A DNA stretch of 64,000 bases from CG2-30-36-16 sp964372115 (GCA_964372115.1 CAYJPN010000030.1:1-64000), one strand, 5' to 3'; numbered from the stretch's first letter, positions 1-9,251 are shown. Made by a program: numbers and translations. The notes: generated from the sequence alone by a model not told the origin.

Positions 1-145
1 TTCTACTGACATTTCTATCGAGTCGTATCTATGACATTTCTATTGTGCTATTACATTTACTTTATTTTAGTAACCATGTTATTGAATATTAAGAAACATA
101 TAGTTATGTTCACGTTGTTTTGATGTTATTATCTGGAGAAGTGTC
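1..145. other. left-edge intergenic segment
   Basis: AT-rich segment with no credible gene. The 12-mer TGACATTTCTAT occurs twice about 24 bases apart (from about 7 and 31), which may be a short direct repeat or chance. A Shine-Dalgarno GGAG at about 135-138 serves the next gene. Confidence 0.5.
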
Positions 146-2263
146 ATGGGCATATTTAAATCAAAAGAAATAGAAGCTTTACGAAACGAAAACGAAGAGC
201 TTAAAACCAAGTTCCATTTTATGTTTGAAAAGGAGCAGTCGGTAAAACAGCTTGAAGGGATTGTAAAAAATCTTCGTGACGAGGCAGCGGAATTATCATC
301 CGATAAATCGGAGTTAACCGAAACGATAACAAATCTGCAGAATAGTGTTGTTGACAAAAAGGACGAACTGCGTACCCTTGATAATAAATTAGTTTCTCTT
401 CAAGAAATGAAAGACGAGCTTCAAAACACTCTTCTTTCTTATTCAAACCAGGTAGATGATTTTGAGTCTACAATTAGAGAGGCAAGAAATAGAAAAGCTG
501 CAATTGCCGGTGAAGTTGATACAAAAATAAAAATACTCGAAAATTTTGAAAACAAAAAAGGAGAGTATCAAAAACAAATCGGCGATCTTTCAATAAAAAT
601 TGCGGAACTTCATAAACTGAAAGAAGACCTCATTAACAAGCAGGATATAAAACTTCTTGAAATATCTGAATTAGAAGAAAATATCATCCATAAAAACGAA
701 AAAACTGCTGAACTGACCCATTATGCCTCGGACCTCTCCGAAAAAATTGCTGGGATGCATACAAAAGAAATGACACTTAACAACGAGATAGAATTGCACG
801 AAAAAAAATTGCAGGCGCTATCAGAAAAAATATATGAAACAGAAAAACAGTTATCTACACGCAATAAAAATATTGAGCAATTAAAAACTCAGGAGGAAGA
901 GCTTCAGAATAATTTAAACTCACTTAATGACGAGATGAAAATACGCCGCAAAGCTTTGGAATTAGAGCTTGAAGAAGAAAGACAGCAGCGCGAAGAAAAT
1001 TTGAAACTTGAATTAAAACAAATTGAAAAAAATTATGTTGACGAGATAGAAGCGAGAAATGTAGAGTCTGTAAAAAATATTGAAGAAAAAGAAAAAACCC
1101 TTAGTGAATTGGAAAGCAAGTATTCGGTAAAAAAAGGAGAATATGATAAATACGTATCCGAACTTTCAATACGACAGGAATCAATAGACAAACTTGAAGC
1201 TCTACTTTTAAAATTAATACCCGAGAGGGACAATCTAATCATCGAAACGGGGGAAAGAGAAAAAGAGGTTTTTAATCTTGACCAGACTATTCGCATAAAA
1301 ACCGAAAAACTTCAACTATTAAATTTAGAAATTGCGGGCGGCGAAAAACGAATTTCGGATGTTAATGTAGAAGTTGCGGATGCCCTTTTGGCAAAAGAAG
1401 AAATTGAAGCCGAGGTAATTCTTCAGCATGAAAAAATAAACCAATCACTCGGTCAGCAGAAAAAACTGGAGGAGCTAATTCCACTGCTCGAAAAGCGAAA
1501 AACTGAAATTGAAAACGGCAACTCGGAACTTGAAAACCGGTTTACAAAAATGTTTCAGAAATTCACTTCGGAATTAAATGAAATAAACAAAAAACGAAAT
1601 ATTCTCGAGCAGGTTGTGCTGGGAAAGGAAAAAGACCTCGAAGAAAAAGATCAGATTTTGTTTGAAAAAATTGCATCGCTCGAAGAAAGCCAGAGAATAA
1701 TAAATATGCGTCAGGCTGAACTCGATTCGATTGAGGACAGCATACGAAATATCACCGATCAGAAAGAAATTATTCAAAAAGACTTGCGTGTTTTCGAAGG
1801 TCATGCGCTCGAACGCAAACGGTTTAATGAAAGCATAAAAATTGAAACAGAGTTACTCCTTGAAAAGAAAACCGCTGTTGAAAAAACCATGCAGGAACTC
1901 CTTAATATGATGATTGACGGCTATTCAAAAGGTAAGGAGCGCCGCAGCAAACTTGAACATGAAGTAAAAGACTACGAGGAGAAACTTACCGATTACCATT
2001 TGAGGGTTGATGATTCTATTGCCCGTCTTGAGGAAATGCAGACCTCGCTAAAAACTGCAAAAATAGAATTTGAAGATCTGAAAGGACAAACGGTAAAAAT
2101 GATCGCTCTCAAAAAGCGGCTTCAAGAACAAATCAGCAAACACCAATCGGCGCTCGGGCGATATCAAAAACTTCGAGAAAAAATAAAAACAGAACTTACT
2201 TTCACCGCGAAGGAAGATATCTTCGATCGGGATAAACAGTCGGTTCGCCAATACGACAAATAA
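146..2263 (+). CDS. large coiled-coil protein, SMC-like rod without ATPase
   Basis: A 705-residue protein that is almost entirely heptad-patterned, Glu/Lys/Leu-rich sequence from about residue 10 to 680. There is no signal peptide, no membrane segment and no Walker motif, so it is likely a cytoplasmic structural or scaffold filament rather than a true SMC or RecN ATPase. The ATG is preceded by GGAG seven bases upstream. The short N-terminus and basic C-terminus lack recognisable globular domains. Proteins of this composition cannot be assigned by eye, because low-complexity coiled coils match many unrelated families. It stands alone: the amylase follows after 76 bp and a likely terminator. 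Role unknown. Confidence 0.85.
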   Translation: MGIFKSKEIEALRNENEELKTKFHFMFEKEQSVKQLEGIVKNLRDEAAELSSDKSELTETITNLQNSVVDKKDELRTLDNKLVSLQEMKDELQNTLLSYSNQVDDFESTIREARNRKAAIAGEVDTKIKILENFENKKGEYQKQIGDLSIKIAELHKLKEDLINKQDIKLLEISELEENIIHKNEKTAELTHYASDLSEKIAGMHTKEMTLNNEIELHEKKLQALSEKIYETEKQLSTRNKNIEQLKTQEEELQNNLNSLNDEMKIRRKALELELEEERQQREENLKLELKQIEKNYVDEIEARNVESVKNIEEKEKTLSELESKYSVKKGEYDKYVSELSIRQESIDKLEALLLKLIPERDNLIIETGEREKEVFNLDQTIRIKTEKLQLLNLEIAGGEKRISDVNVEVADALLAKEEIEAEVILQHEKINQSLGQQKKLEELIPLLEKRKTEIENGNSELENRFTKMFQKFTSELNEINKKRNILEQVVLGKEKDLEEKDQILFEKIASLEESQRIINMRQAELDSIEDSIRNITDQKEIIQKDLRVFEGHALERKRFNESIKIETELLLEKKTAVEKTMQELLNMMIDGYSKGKERRSKLEHEVKDYEEKLTDYHLRVDDSIARLEEMQTSLKTAKIEFEDLKGQTVKMIALKKRLQEQISKHQSALGRYQKLREKIKTELTFTAKEDIFDRDKQSVRQYDK

Positions 2264-2264
2264 T

Positions 2265-2305
2265 TTTTGCGCCGCTTTTTTGTAATTTTTTTTGCTGGCG
2301 CAAAA
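2265..2305 (+). terminator. possible terminator after coiled-coil gene
   Basis: A perfect 9-bp inverted repeat TTTTGCGCC / GGCGCAAAA with a T-rich 23-base loop lies directly after the stop codon. The loop is long and there is no clean T tail, so the terminator call is tentative. Confidence 0.45.
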
Positions 2306-2339
2306 TCTAACACTCTCGCATAAACATTTTTAGGTTATT

Positions 2340-3695
2340 ATGATTAATAAGAATATCTCACACAATATTAAGTATTTATTATTCCTTTGTTTGTTGGTTG
2401 TATCGAATTTAACCGCCCAACATAATGAAATAGTAACCCATGCCGGGTGGAGTTACAACAAAACAATTTACGAAATTAACATCCGGCAGTATACTCCCGA
2501 AGGTACATTTAAAGCATTTGCTAAACACCTGCCGCGTCTTAAAGAAATGGGAGTGGGAATTTTATGGCTCATGCCGATAAACCCGATTGGAGAAAAAAAC
2601 AGAAAGGGTACGGAGGGAAGTTATTATTCAGTAAAAGATTATTTGAGTGTTAACCCGGAGTTCGGAACCAAAGACGATTTTATGTCGTTGATTGATCAAA
2701 TTCATAAAATGGGAATGTATGTGATTGTTGATTGGGTAGCAAACCATACCGCCTGGGATAACGCGCTTGTTGATGAACACCCCGATTGGTTTACAAAAGA
2801 TAATGATGGAAATTTTGTTCCGCCGGTTGCCGATTGGACAGATGTAATTGATTTAAATTTCGACAATACCGATTTGCGCCGCTACATGATAGATGCATTA
2901 AAATACTGGGTAAAAGAGTTCAACATTGACGGCTACCGCTGCGATGTAGCCGGGATGGTTCCAACCGATTTTTGGATTCAGGCAAGAAAAGAACTTAATG
3001 AAATTAAAAATGTTTTTATGCTTGCTGAGTGGAGCACTCCGGATATGCATAAAGCGTTCGACATGACCTATTCATGGGATCTTTATCACCTTATGAATAA
3101 CATCGCCGCAGGAAAAAAGAACGCAGTGAACTTATATGATTATTTTTCCAAAGATTTTTATTCATATAACAATAATGATTTCAGGATGATATTTACAACC
3201 ACCCATGATGAAAATTCCTGGAACGGAACTGTCTTTGAAAGACTCGGAGACGCTGCGGAAACTTTTGCGGCTTATACTTTTGTTGTACCCGGGATGCCAT
3301 TAATTTACAGCGGACAGGAGACCGGCTTAAACAAGCGGCTTGAGTTTTTTGAGAAAGATCCGATAGATTGGTCGGAGAATAAGTTTGGCGAATTGTATAA
3401 AAATCTTATCCGCTTAAAACTTGATAACGAATCTCTTTTTTGTGGTGAAAATGGCGGCAGTTTTATTCCTGTTTTAACGAGTAATGAAGATAGCGTAAAT
3501 GCTTTTTTAAGGATAAAAAACAATAACAAAGTTTTTTCCATATTTAATTTTTCTCCGGATGCAAAAGAAGTTTACTTAGCCTCTCCATTTATAAAAGACG
3601 AATTTAAAAACTATTATACCGGTGAGAAAACAACTTTCAATGAAGCTGTTTTGATGAAACTAAAACCGTGGGAGTACCGAGTTTACGTTAAATAA
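2340..3695 (+). CDS. secreted GH13 alpha-amylase family glycosidase
   Basis: A 451-residue glycoside hydrolase family 13 enzyme, expected to cleave or transfer alpha-glucosidic bonds outside the cytoplasm. An N-terminal signal peptide (about residues 1-27, ending LTAQ) is followed by the TIM barrel. The four conserved GH13 regions are visible: DWVANH at 131-136; GYRCDVAG with nucleophile Asp202; LAEW with acid/base Glu230; TTTHDEN with His289 and Asp290. A small beta C-terminal domain follows (about 385-451). All catalytic residues are present, so it should be active. Specificity cannot be read from sequence; glgA lies 42 kb away, so alpha-glucan metabolism is present in the organism, but no local maltose operon is seen. 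Confidence 0.93.
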   Translation: MINKNISHNIKYLLFLCLLVVSNLTAQHNEIVTHAGWSYNKTIYEINIRQYTPEGTFKAFAKHLPRLKEMGVGILWLMPINPIGEKNRKGTEGSYYSVKDYLSVNPEFGTKDDFMSLIDQIHKMGMYVIVDWVANHTAWDNALVDEHPDWFTKDNDGNFVPPVADWTDVIDLNFDNTDLRRYMIDALKYWVKEFNIDGYRCDVAGMVPTDFWIQARKELNEIKNVFMLAEWSTPDMHKAFDMTYSWDLYHLMNNIAAGKKNAVNLYDYFSKDFYSYNNNDFRMIFTTTHDENSWNGTVFERLGDAAETFAAYTFVVPGMPLIYSGQETGLNKRLEFFEKDPIDWSENKFGELYKNLIRLKLDNESLFCGENGGSFIPVLTSNEDSVNAFLRIKNNNKVFSIFNFSPDAKEVYLASPFIKDEFKNYYTGEKTTFNEAVLMKLKPWEYRVYVK

Positions 3696-3893
3696 TTTTT
3701 GACTTAATGATGTTTGCGTTTTTCTGAAAATGAATTAACAATGACGAAAGAATAACATTACCAGATTAAAAGTCCAAACTAAAAATCTGTTTCACTGACG
3801 AATTACCTTCTTCTTTTTCACAGGAACCACATTAATATATTTTTTGTTTGATAAAATATTATACTTTTAAGTTAAGATTAATTGTACCCTGAA

Positions 3894-4895
3894 ATGAAAA
3901 GAAGAACATTTATAAAAAAAAGTTTTGTTTTTACAGCGGCAGGTTTCTTAGCTGCACCTTTTTTGTCAGCCAGACGGCAAACCATTGGACGCACCCCTGC
4001 TATTTCCACCGTAAAACCGGAGCCATCGCTCTGGAATAAGGAGGACATAAATATTGCGTGGTTGGGGCATTCAACTGTTTTAATAAATTTCTTCGGAACT
4101 ACAATTTTAACCGATCCGGTGCTTTTTGATCGGATTGGGATTTACATATTGGGTTTAACCATCGGGCCAAACCGCTACTCTTCACCCGCATTAACAATAG
4201 ATGAATTCCCAAAACCCGATCTCGTGTTATTGTCGCACGCACACATGGACCACATGGATTATGAAACCCTGTTGGCGCTGACAGAAAAATATCCCGCCGA
4301 ACTATTCTGCTTGACTGCAACAAACACCAAGGATGTCATCGAAGATTTAAATTGGAAATCGCTTCAAGAAATTGATTGGAACGATGAACTCGATTTTTTA
4401 GATCTTCATATAAAGGCATTGGAGGTTAAACATTTCGGCTGGCGTTATCCATGGGAACGCGACCGATCAAAAGGGTTTTTTAACGATGGTAGAAGTTATA
4501 ACGCTTATATAATTGAAAAAAACGGGAAGATAATTTTATTTGGCGGCGATACATCTTACACACAAAAATTTCGCGAAGCAAAATTAAAAGATGTTGAAAT
4601 TGCAATAATGCCGATCGGCGCATACCGTCCCTGGAAATGGAATCATTGCAATCCCGAAGAAGCGTTGTATATGGCGAATGAACATATAAAAGCAAAATAT
4701 TTTGTGCCGATTCACTGTAACACTTTTAAACAGGGTATAGAGCCAATTGATGAACCGATCCGCTGGTTGAATGAGTCGAAAGGGAGTTACGCTTTAACCG
4801 TGGCAATTGGAGCGATTGGAGAAACCCTAACTTTAACAAACGGAACTAATTTATCCCCGAACAATATCATCTCCGAACAGGAACATTTAAAGTAA
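3894..4895 (+). CDS. Tat-exported metallo-beta-lactamase-fold hydrolase
   Basis: A metallo-beta-lactamase superfamily hydrolase of the UlaG/NAPE-phospholipase-D-like branch, 333 residues from the ATG at 3894. A TTG at 3882 would add four residues, but the ATG places RRTFIKK at the very N-terminus as a proper twin-arginine signal followed by a hydrophobic core. Metal ligands are visible: HAHMDH at about 115-120 and a later GGDTSY, plus the C-terminal block PIHCNTF typical of this branch. Substrate is unknown; relatives act on phospholipids, lactones or cyclic phosphates. It is flanked by unrelated genes and probably monocistronic. Confidence 0.85.
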   Translation: MKRRTFIKKSFVFTAAGFLAAPFLSARRQTIGRTPAISTVKPEPSLWNKEDINIAWLGHSTVLINFFGTTILTDPVLFDRIGIYILGLTIGPNRYSSPALTIDEFPKPDLVLLSHAHMDHMDYETLLALTEKYPAELFCLTATNTKDVIEDLNWKSLQEIDWNDELDFLDLHIKALEVKHFGWRYPWERDRSKGFFNDGRSYNAYIIEKNGKIILFGGDTSYTQKFREAKLKDVEIAIMPIGAYRPWKWNHCNPEEALYMANEHIKAKYFVPIHCNTFKQGIEPIDEPIRWLNESKGSYALTVAIGAIGETLTLTNGTNLSPNNIISEQEHLK

Positions 4896-5075
4896 TGCTA
4901 CCCGTTGATCCGGTTATTTAAAAGAAGCCTTGGTTCCTGTTTAAGTAGAAAGATGCAGTATAATTCTAATTAAACATTAGTTAACAAAAAGAACGGCATC
5001 TCCTATAAATTTCATTCAGATTGAGAAAAAGTAAAAATTTAGTTATATTAAAAATCATTTTGCGGCTATACTAAA

Positions 5076-5387
5076 ATGAATGCTGAAGAACTAAATGAAA
5101 AAATATTAAGTCTTCTCGAATCATCGGATAATATTCAAGAATTCGCGGATCTTGCATCACCCGAAGAAAATTGGAGAAAGATTGATAAAAGCATAACCGT
5201 ACCCCCATATATTGGCGTAAAAGCAGAAGACTGTCCTTCATGTTTTGAACAAATCAGATTAATCTTTAACAAATATTCAACTAATAATAGCAAAACAAAA
5301 ATAACCTGTCCTCACTGCAAAACTTTATTGATTTCTAAATTGGAATTTACCGGTTATACAAGCGATATATACTTGATAAAAGAATAA
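5076..5387 (+). CDS. small zinc-ribbon protein, function unknown
   Basis: A 103-residue cytoplasmic protein. Residues 1-40 look helical and acidic. Two CxxC pairs, C53/C56 and C78/C81, make a plausible four-cysteine zinc ribbon, and the last 20 residues look beta-rich. No family recognised. It is the first of five same-strand genes ending at 8137 with gaps of under 30 bases or overlaps, so it probably shares a transcript with the WG-repeat protein that starts 27 bases downstream. Confidence 0.7.
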   Translation: MNAEELNEKILSLLESSDNIQEFADLASPEENWRKIDKSITVPPYIGVKAEDCPSCFEQIRLIFNKYSTNNSKTKITCPHCKTLLISKLEFTGYTSDIYLIKE

Positions 5388-5414
5388 TTCTGTGCATATA
5401 ATATAACCGGCAAA

Positions 5415-7292
5415 ATGAACATTAAAACATTATTAGCTTTTTCCATTGCCATTGTTGTTTTCGTCTTTGCCGACGCGTACTGCTGCCCTGGTGTATGTTA
5501 TTCATGGCAGGAAAAAGTTGAAGAAGAAAATTTATTTATGCATTCCGATTCTTCAAAAATAAATAAAGTTGTTTACACAGATGAGAAGGGCTTTATTGCT
5601 TTTGATAAAGAGGGGAATGAGCTCTTCCAAATATTTTCGTATGATAATGGTCCGGATTATACATCCGATGGTTTATTTAGAATTGTTAAAAAGGGTAAAA
5701 TTGGTTATACCGACGAGTTGGGGAACATTGTAATCAATCCTCAATTTAATGCTGCGCTTCCTTTTCAAAACGGAATGGCGGCATTCTGCGATGGATGTAA
5801 TGAATCTTCTAACGGTGAACACAAAATATGGGAAGAAGGGAATTGGGGATTTATAAATAAGAAAGGAGAAATTGCAATCCCTGCAAAGTACGACAGAATT
5901 GTAAGTGAATTTGAAAAAGGAGTTGCAAGCGTTGAATATTCTGACCGTGTTTTTACGATAAATAAAGCAGGCAGCGAAATAAGAATGGATAATATAAAGT
6001 TTAATGAGTGGATTGATCTACTCGGCGTTACCGCAAAACTGATTTGTAAATTATTTTTCGGTGACAGTCTTAATGTTAATGCAACATGGTTAAGCAATGA
6101 TAAATTTGTGTTCAGCGCTATAGACAATTTAGAATACCTACGCATTGATATCATAACCGCCGAAAACAGAAAATTGCTTGAGTATGACATTATCCCCTGG
6201 CAGAATTTTGCCGTAAAACCCGGAAGCAATTTTTTAATTTCACTTGAAGAAGTTTGCACCGTTACAGATTACGCGGTTATCTATTCGATTTTTAATCCTG
6301 GCGAGAAGGTTAAAGGCGATGTACAAATAATTGAAAAATTTAATGCTCTGTTTTCAACGGTTGTTGAAAAAGATATAAACAACCTATTGCAGAATGAGGA
6401 ATTTTTTTACCCCGAAAATGTTGAGTTTATTTCAAAAAAAGTTTATCCCTATTATGCTGATTTACAAATTGCCCTACCCGGAACTATTATACCAGACGAC
6501 TCAGAATGGGTGAACTCATGCAAAGGAAAAATAATTCATTTACAACTTATCCCTGATATTGGATCAATAAAACAGCGGTGGATAAAAACCATGGACAAAC
6601 CAACCGACACATATTATACCTCTGTTGAAGATGATCTATTGAATTATTTTAATGACGCCCTTAACGCTGTTTACAATTCACCATCAGAAAAAAATGTAAT
6701 TTTTGATAGAACCATGGAAAAAGTAAGGCAACTTTTTTCAGCAGCAAACAGTTATGTCAATTTTCTATATGACAAATATGAAGAACGATTAAGAAGATGG
6801 CTTTTTATCGATGAACCGCCGCCTGTTGATTCAAGCAGTGAAACTATTTTTAATGATTATCAGCCAAAACATACGCCCGACACCGTTTTAGATTTTATGC
6901 CGTCAATAGTAGAAGAAATAGACAAACTTCCCGCGGCTGAATTAGAAAATTATTCCCGCTTACTACAATTGTTAAAATATTTTCAAAAACGTGCGGAAGA
7001 AAACCCGGGACATTGGGAAGACGGGAATATGGTTCTCGGAGCACAACCGCGTGAGTATCAGCCAACTATAGATGAACTGCTTGCCTCTGTGGTTGGTGAT
7101 AGATTGGCACAGATAATTAAAAATAATACGGAACAGGATATAATTACTTTACTAAAAAAAGACAACTTTACTACACACGAAGTTAAATACACAAAGTTCA
7201 CATTTATACATGTTGACGTAATGGGCTCGGGGAGATTTTTTTATGTGCTGAGTATAGAAAGTAAAAATCTTAATTTGATAAAAACCGATTGA
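5415..7292 (+). CDS. exported WG-repeat-containing protein
   Basis: A 625-residue protein with an N-terminal hydrophobic export signal (about 1-22) followed by a cysteine-rich CCPGVC segment. Residues about 50-180 contain WG-type repeats with the pattern 'GFI...G...I.P.(Y/F)D', for example GKIGYTDELGNIVINPQF and WGFINKKGEIAIPAKYD. The remaining two thirds (about 190-625) have no recognisable domain. WG repeats form beta structures found in surface or binding proteins; here the ligand is unknown. The stop codon abuts the next gene's start region, indicating translational coupling in the five-gene cluster. Confidence 0.75.
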   Translation: MNIKTLLAFSIAIVVFVFADAYCCPGVCYSWQEKVEEENLFMHSDSSKINKVVYTDEKGFIAFDKEGNELFQIFSYDNGPDYTSDGLFRIVKKGKIGYTDELGNIVINPQFNAALPFQNGMAAFCDGCNESSNGEHKIWEEGNWGFINKKGEIAIPAKYDRIVSEFEKGVASVEYSDRVFTINKAGSEIRMDNIKFNEWIDLLGVTAKLICKLFFGDSLNVNATWLSNDKFVFSAIDNLEYLRIDIITAENRKLLEYDIIPWQNFAVKPGSNFLISLEEVCTVTDYAVIYSIFNPGEKVKGDVQIIEKFNALFSTVVEKDINNLLQNEEFFYPENVEFISKKVYPYYADLQIALPGTIIPDDSEWVNSCKGKIIHLQLIPDIGSIKQRWIKTMDKPTDTYYTSVEDDLLNYFNDALNAVYNSPSEKNVIFDRTMEKVRQLFSAANSYVNFLYDKYEERLRRWLFIDEPPPVDSSSETIFNDYQPKHTPDTVLDFMPSIVEEIDKLPAAELENYSRLLQLLKYFQKRAEENPGHWEDGNMVLGAQPREYQPTIDELLASVVGDRLAQIIKNNTEQDIITLLKKDNFTTHEVKYTKFTFIHVDVMGSGRFFYVLSIESKNLNLIKTD

Positions 7293-7300
7293 GAGAGGAC

Positions 7301-7525
7301 ATGGATTACAAGTTTCGAATATTGTTTTATTATTTAAATGTATTTGTTATTGCTGTAACAATTATTGGAATAATATTAGCTATTATTATGATGTTCATGC
7401 ATCCGAATGATAGTTTTAACTGGTTTGTGGCTGCATTAATTTGTTTGCTTATTTTGGTTTTATTGATGGTTATATATCTAATAAGAAAAAATAAATTTCC
7501 CGCACCCGGAAAAGATTATTATTAA
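7301..7525 (+). CDS. small two-TM membrane protein
   Basis: A 74-residue protein with two strongly hydrophobic helices (about 8-30 and 42-62) joined by a short loop, MHPNDSFNW, and a basic C-terminus, RKNKF. The ATG at 7301 has GAGAGG just upstream; an alternative TTG at 7289 would overlap the preceding stop codon. No family recognised. Its position between the exported WG-repeat protein and two small soluble proteins suggests it anchors or couples a small envelope-associated system, which is inference from context only. Confidence 0.65.
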   Translation: MDYKFRILFYYLNVFVIAVTIIGIILAIIMMFMHPNDSFNWFVAALICLLILVLLMVIYLIRKNKFPAPGKDYY

Positions 7526-7532
7526 ATATCCT

Positions 7533-7823
7533 ATGCTTAGCAAAGAAGACCTACGCCAAATTGTAAAGCAAAAAATTGAGTCGGACGAAAAACTCGGTGA
7601 ACACGCCAGTAAAAGCGGTCACCTTGCTTACATTAGCTATACGGTTAATGACATAAACGTTAAAAAACTGTGTGAGGAAAAGACTGAAATCAGATACCGC
7701 TACACGCTTTTTGTTGAAACCGAATTTACTGTTTATCCGGATAATCCGCCGATGGAATGTTCCAAAACAAAAGTAATAGTAATTGACAAAGGTAAAAATA
7801 TTATTGAGACAACGGACAAATGA
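7533..7823 (+). CDS. small hypothetical protein
   Basis: A 96-residue soluble protein beginning eight bases after the previous stop. It has a helical N-terminus (about 1-28) and then alternating beta-like segments (YISYTVNDI, YRYTLFVETEFTVYP, TKVIVID). There are no signal peptide, cysteine pairs or catalytic motifs that I recognise. Its stop codon overlaps the start of the next gene by four bases (ATGA), so the two are very likely co-translated. Function unknown. Confidence 0.65.
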   Translation: MLSKEDLRQIVKQKIESDEKLGEHASKSGHLAYISYTVNDINVKKLCEEKTEIRYRYTLFVETEFTVYPDNPPMECSKTKVIVIDKGKNIIETTDK

Positions 7824-8137
7824 ACGACAATAATTTAAATAATATTTGCTCTGACGATTGGGAGGGTGTTCAGGACTCAATAAATACTTATCTGGCAAAT
7901 ATTTTATTTAAAATTGAATGGCATTACGGAGATTGCCGCGCGCCGTTTTTTTATCCTCCCGAGTATAATTTAATCCGCCGCGCTGACAATACAACGGAAT
8001 ATACTTGTACTATTAAACTTGATTTAGGGGAAAACGAATCGCTTCAATATACTTCATCTGAGCCAGCCGACCTGGTAAAGGCAATTAAAAACGATATTGA
8101 TAAAAAATATTTGATGACTCATCTACGCAAAAGTTAA
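7820..8137 (+). CDS. small hypothetical protein, last gene of cluster
   Basis: A 105-residue soluble protein whose ATG overlaps the preceding stop codon by four bases. The sequence is acidic, with an aromatic centre (IEWHYGDCRAPFFYPPEY) and a beta-like EYTCTIKLDLGENESLQYTS. Like its upstream neighbour it seems to be a short alpha plus beta domain, and the pair could form a heterodimer (inference). No family recognised. It ends the five-gene run; repetitive DNA begins about 100 bases downstream. Confidence 0.65.
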   Translation: MNDNNLNNICSDDWEGVQDSINTYLANILFKIEWHYGDCRAPFFYPPEYNLIRRADNTTEYTCTIKLDLGENESLQYTSSEPADLVKAIKNDIDKKYLMTHLRKS

Positions 8138-8232
8138 GAAAATTAGAAAAAATGCATTAAGTTTCTGATATAAAAAATGGTTAAGCAAAATTATCTGCAT
8201 AAATAAGTATAACAAAATTTAATTCGGTAAAT

Positions 8233-8403
8233 ACTCCCGGAGGGAGTTTCATGTTTGTAGAAAAAATGGAGAGAAAAAAAACGTACTCCGGTAGGAATTC
8301 TATGTTCTTTGAAAAGTTTGACATTAAGGAACATACAACTCCGCTGGAGTTGAGATGTTTTTTTCTTTTTTTTTCTACCAACAATTTGCTCCTGCCGGAG
8401 CAA
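8233..8403. repeat. 171-bp nested palindromic repeat, copy 1
   Basis: First copy of a tandemly duplicated element. It contains four short palindromes in order: ACTCCCGGAGGGAGT; ACTCCGG-TAGGAATT (decayed); CAACTCCGCTGGAGTTG; and GCTCCTGCCGGAGC. Poly-A/G near the left side (GTAGAAAAAATGGAGAG) can pair with poly-T/C near the right side (CTTTTTTTTTCTAC), so the unit also folds as a whole. Copy 2 at 8440-8610 is the same length and almost identical. The structure resembles REP- or MITE-type elements. Confidence 0.8.
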
Positions 8404-8439
8404 CAAATGTAAACAACTATTAATAAAAATTATCAATGT

Positions 8440-8610
8440 ACTCCCGGAGGGAGTTCCAGGTCTGTAGAAAAAAAAGGAGAGAAAAAAAACGTACTCCGGC
8501 AGGAGTTCTATGTTCTTTGAAAAGTTTGACATTAAGGAACATACAACTCCGCTGGAGTTGAGATGTTTTTTCTTTTTTTTTCTACCAACATTTTGCTCCT
8601 GCCGGAGCAA
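8440..8610. repeat. 171-bp nested palindromic repeat, copy 2
   Basis: Second copy, 207 bases after copy 1. Palindromes: ACTCCCGGAGGGAGT; ACTCCGGCAGGAGT; CAACTCCGCTGGAGTTG; GCTCCTGCCGGAGC. The second and fourth are reverse complements of each other over CTCCGGCAGGAG, and TATGTTCTTT pairs with AAGGAACATA in between, giving a long nested hairpin. In this copy the second palindrome is intact whereas copy 1 carries substitutions there. Open frames here are repeat artefacts. Confidence 0.8.
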
Positions 8611-8695
8611 TTTATTAAAAAGTTATCTGATTAAATTATTAGTGTATCTTTATCCGGTTCAGCAAAGGTTATGTTTTTCTGCTGAACCGAAATAA

Positions 8696-9085
8696 CAAAA
8701 CTGTCTGATTCTTTTTAACCATCCAAAATACATTTTTAGATGGGAAACATTTAACACCTTAGAAGTAATTGGGAATCCTATGGCAATACCGTTGTTTATA
8801 CGAGCTTTAGAGGATGAACAAAGCGGCGTGCGCTGGATCGCCGCCAAAAGACTTATAAAACTTGGAAAACTCTCGGTTGAACCGCTTCTTAAAGCTAAGA
8901 TCGAAAAATAAGATTCTATATTTATTCTTGAGGGTGCCCATCATGTTTTTTTTGATTTACATGAGAGTGAAACTTTTCCGCAAGATTTCCCTATTGATTA
9001 ATTATTATCCACCTTTCAAAATTCGAAATGGACTGATAACGTGAAGTCTCTTGTTTATGAAATACTAAATGATTTCAAAGTTTAA
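8696..9085 (+). pseudogene. decayed HEAT-repeat protein gene
   Basis: One reading frame still shows HEAT/PBS-lyase-type repeat sequence: AIPLFIRALEDEQSGVRW, then AAKRLIKLG..SVEPLL, then EGAHHVFFDLHE, and finally DNVKSLVYEILNDF. It is broken by in-frame TAA codons at 8909-8911 and 8999-9001, and a TAA at 8693-8695 limits it upstream. The pattern (repeat, then the GAHHV block, then a C-terminal helix) is that of a small HEAT-repeat domain protein. Accumulated nonsense codons in one frame indicate a decayed gene. It sits directly beside the tandem repeat element. Confidence 0.65.
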
Positions 9086-9251
9086 AATAGTTGTATAAAA
9101 AATTGTGCATCCTCTTTATATTTAAAGCAATGGCAAAATATTATTGTGAGACAAGTGTAGCTATATTTAATTGCTTTAATGTTAATAATGATTAATTTTA
9201 TTTTGAAAAACTAACGTATTATTCATCACCGCTGTTCATCCGGAGAATATA

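Noticed and set aside
8181..8610. Open frames of up to 139 codons on the minus strand across the repeat region
   Set aside because: They follow the two repeat copies and repeat themselves; composition is driven by poly-A/T and palindromes, so they are not real genes.
8233..8610. CRISPR array
   Set aside because: Only two copies, unit 171 bp with internal palindromes, spacer 36 bp and no cas gene nearby.
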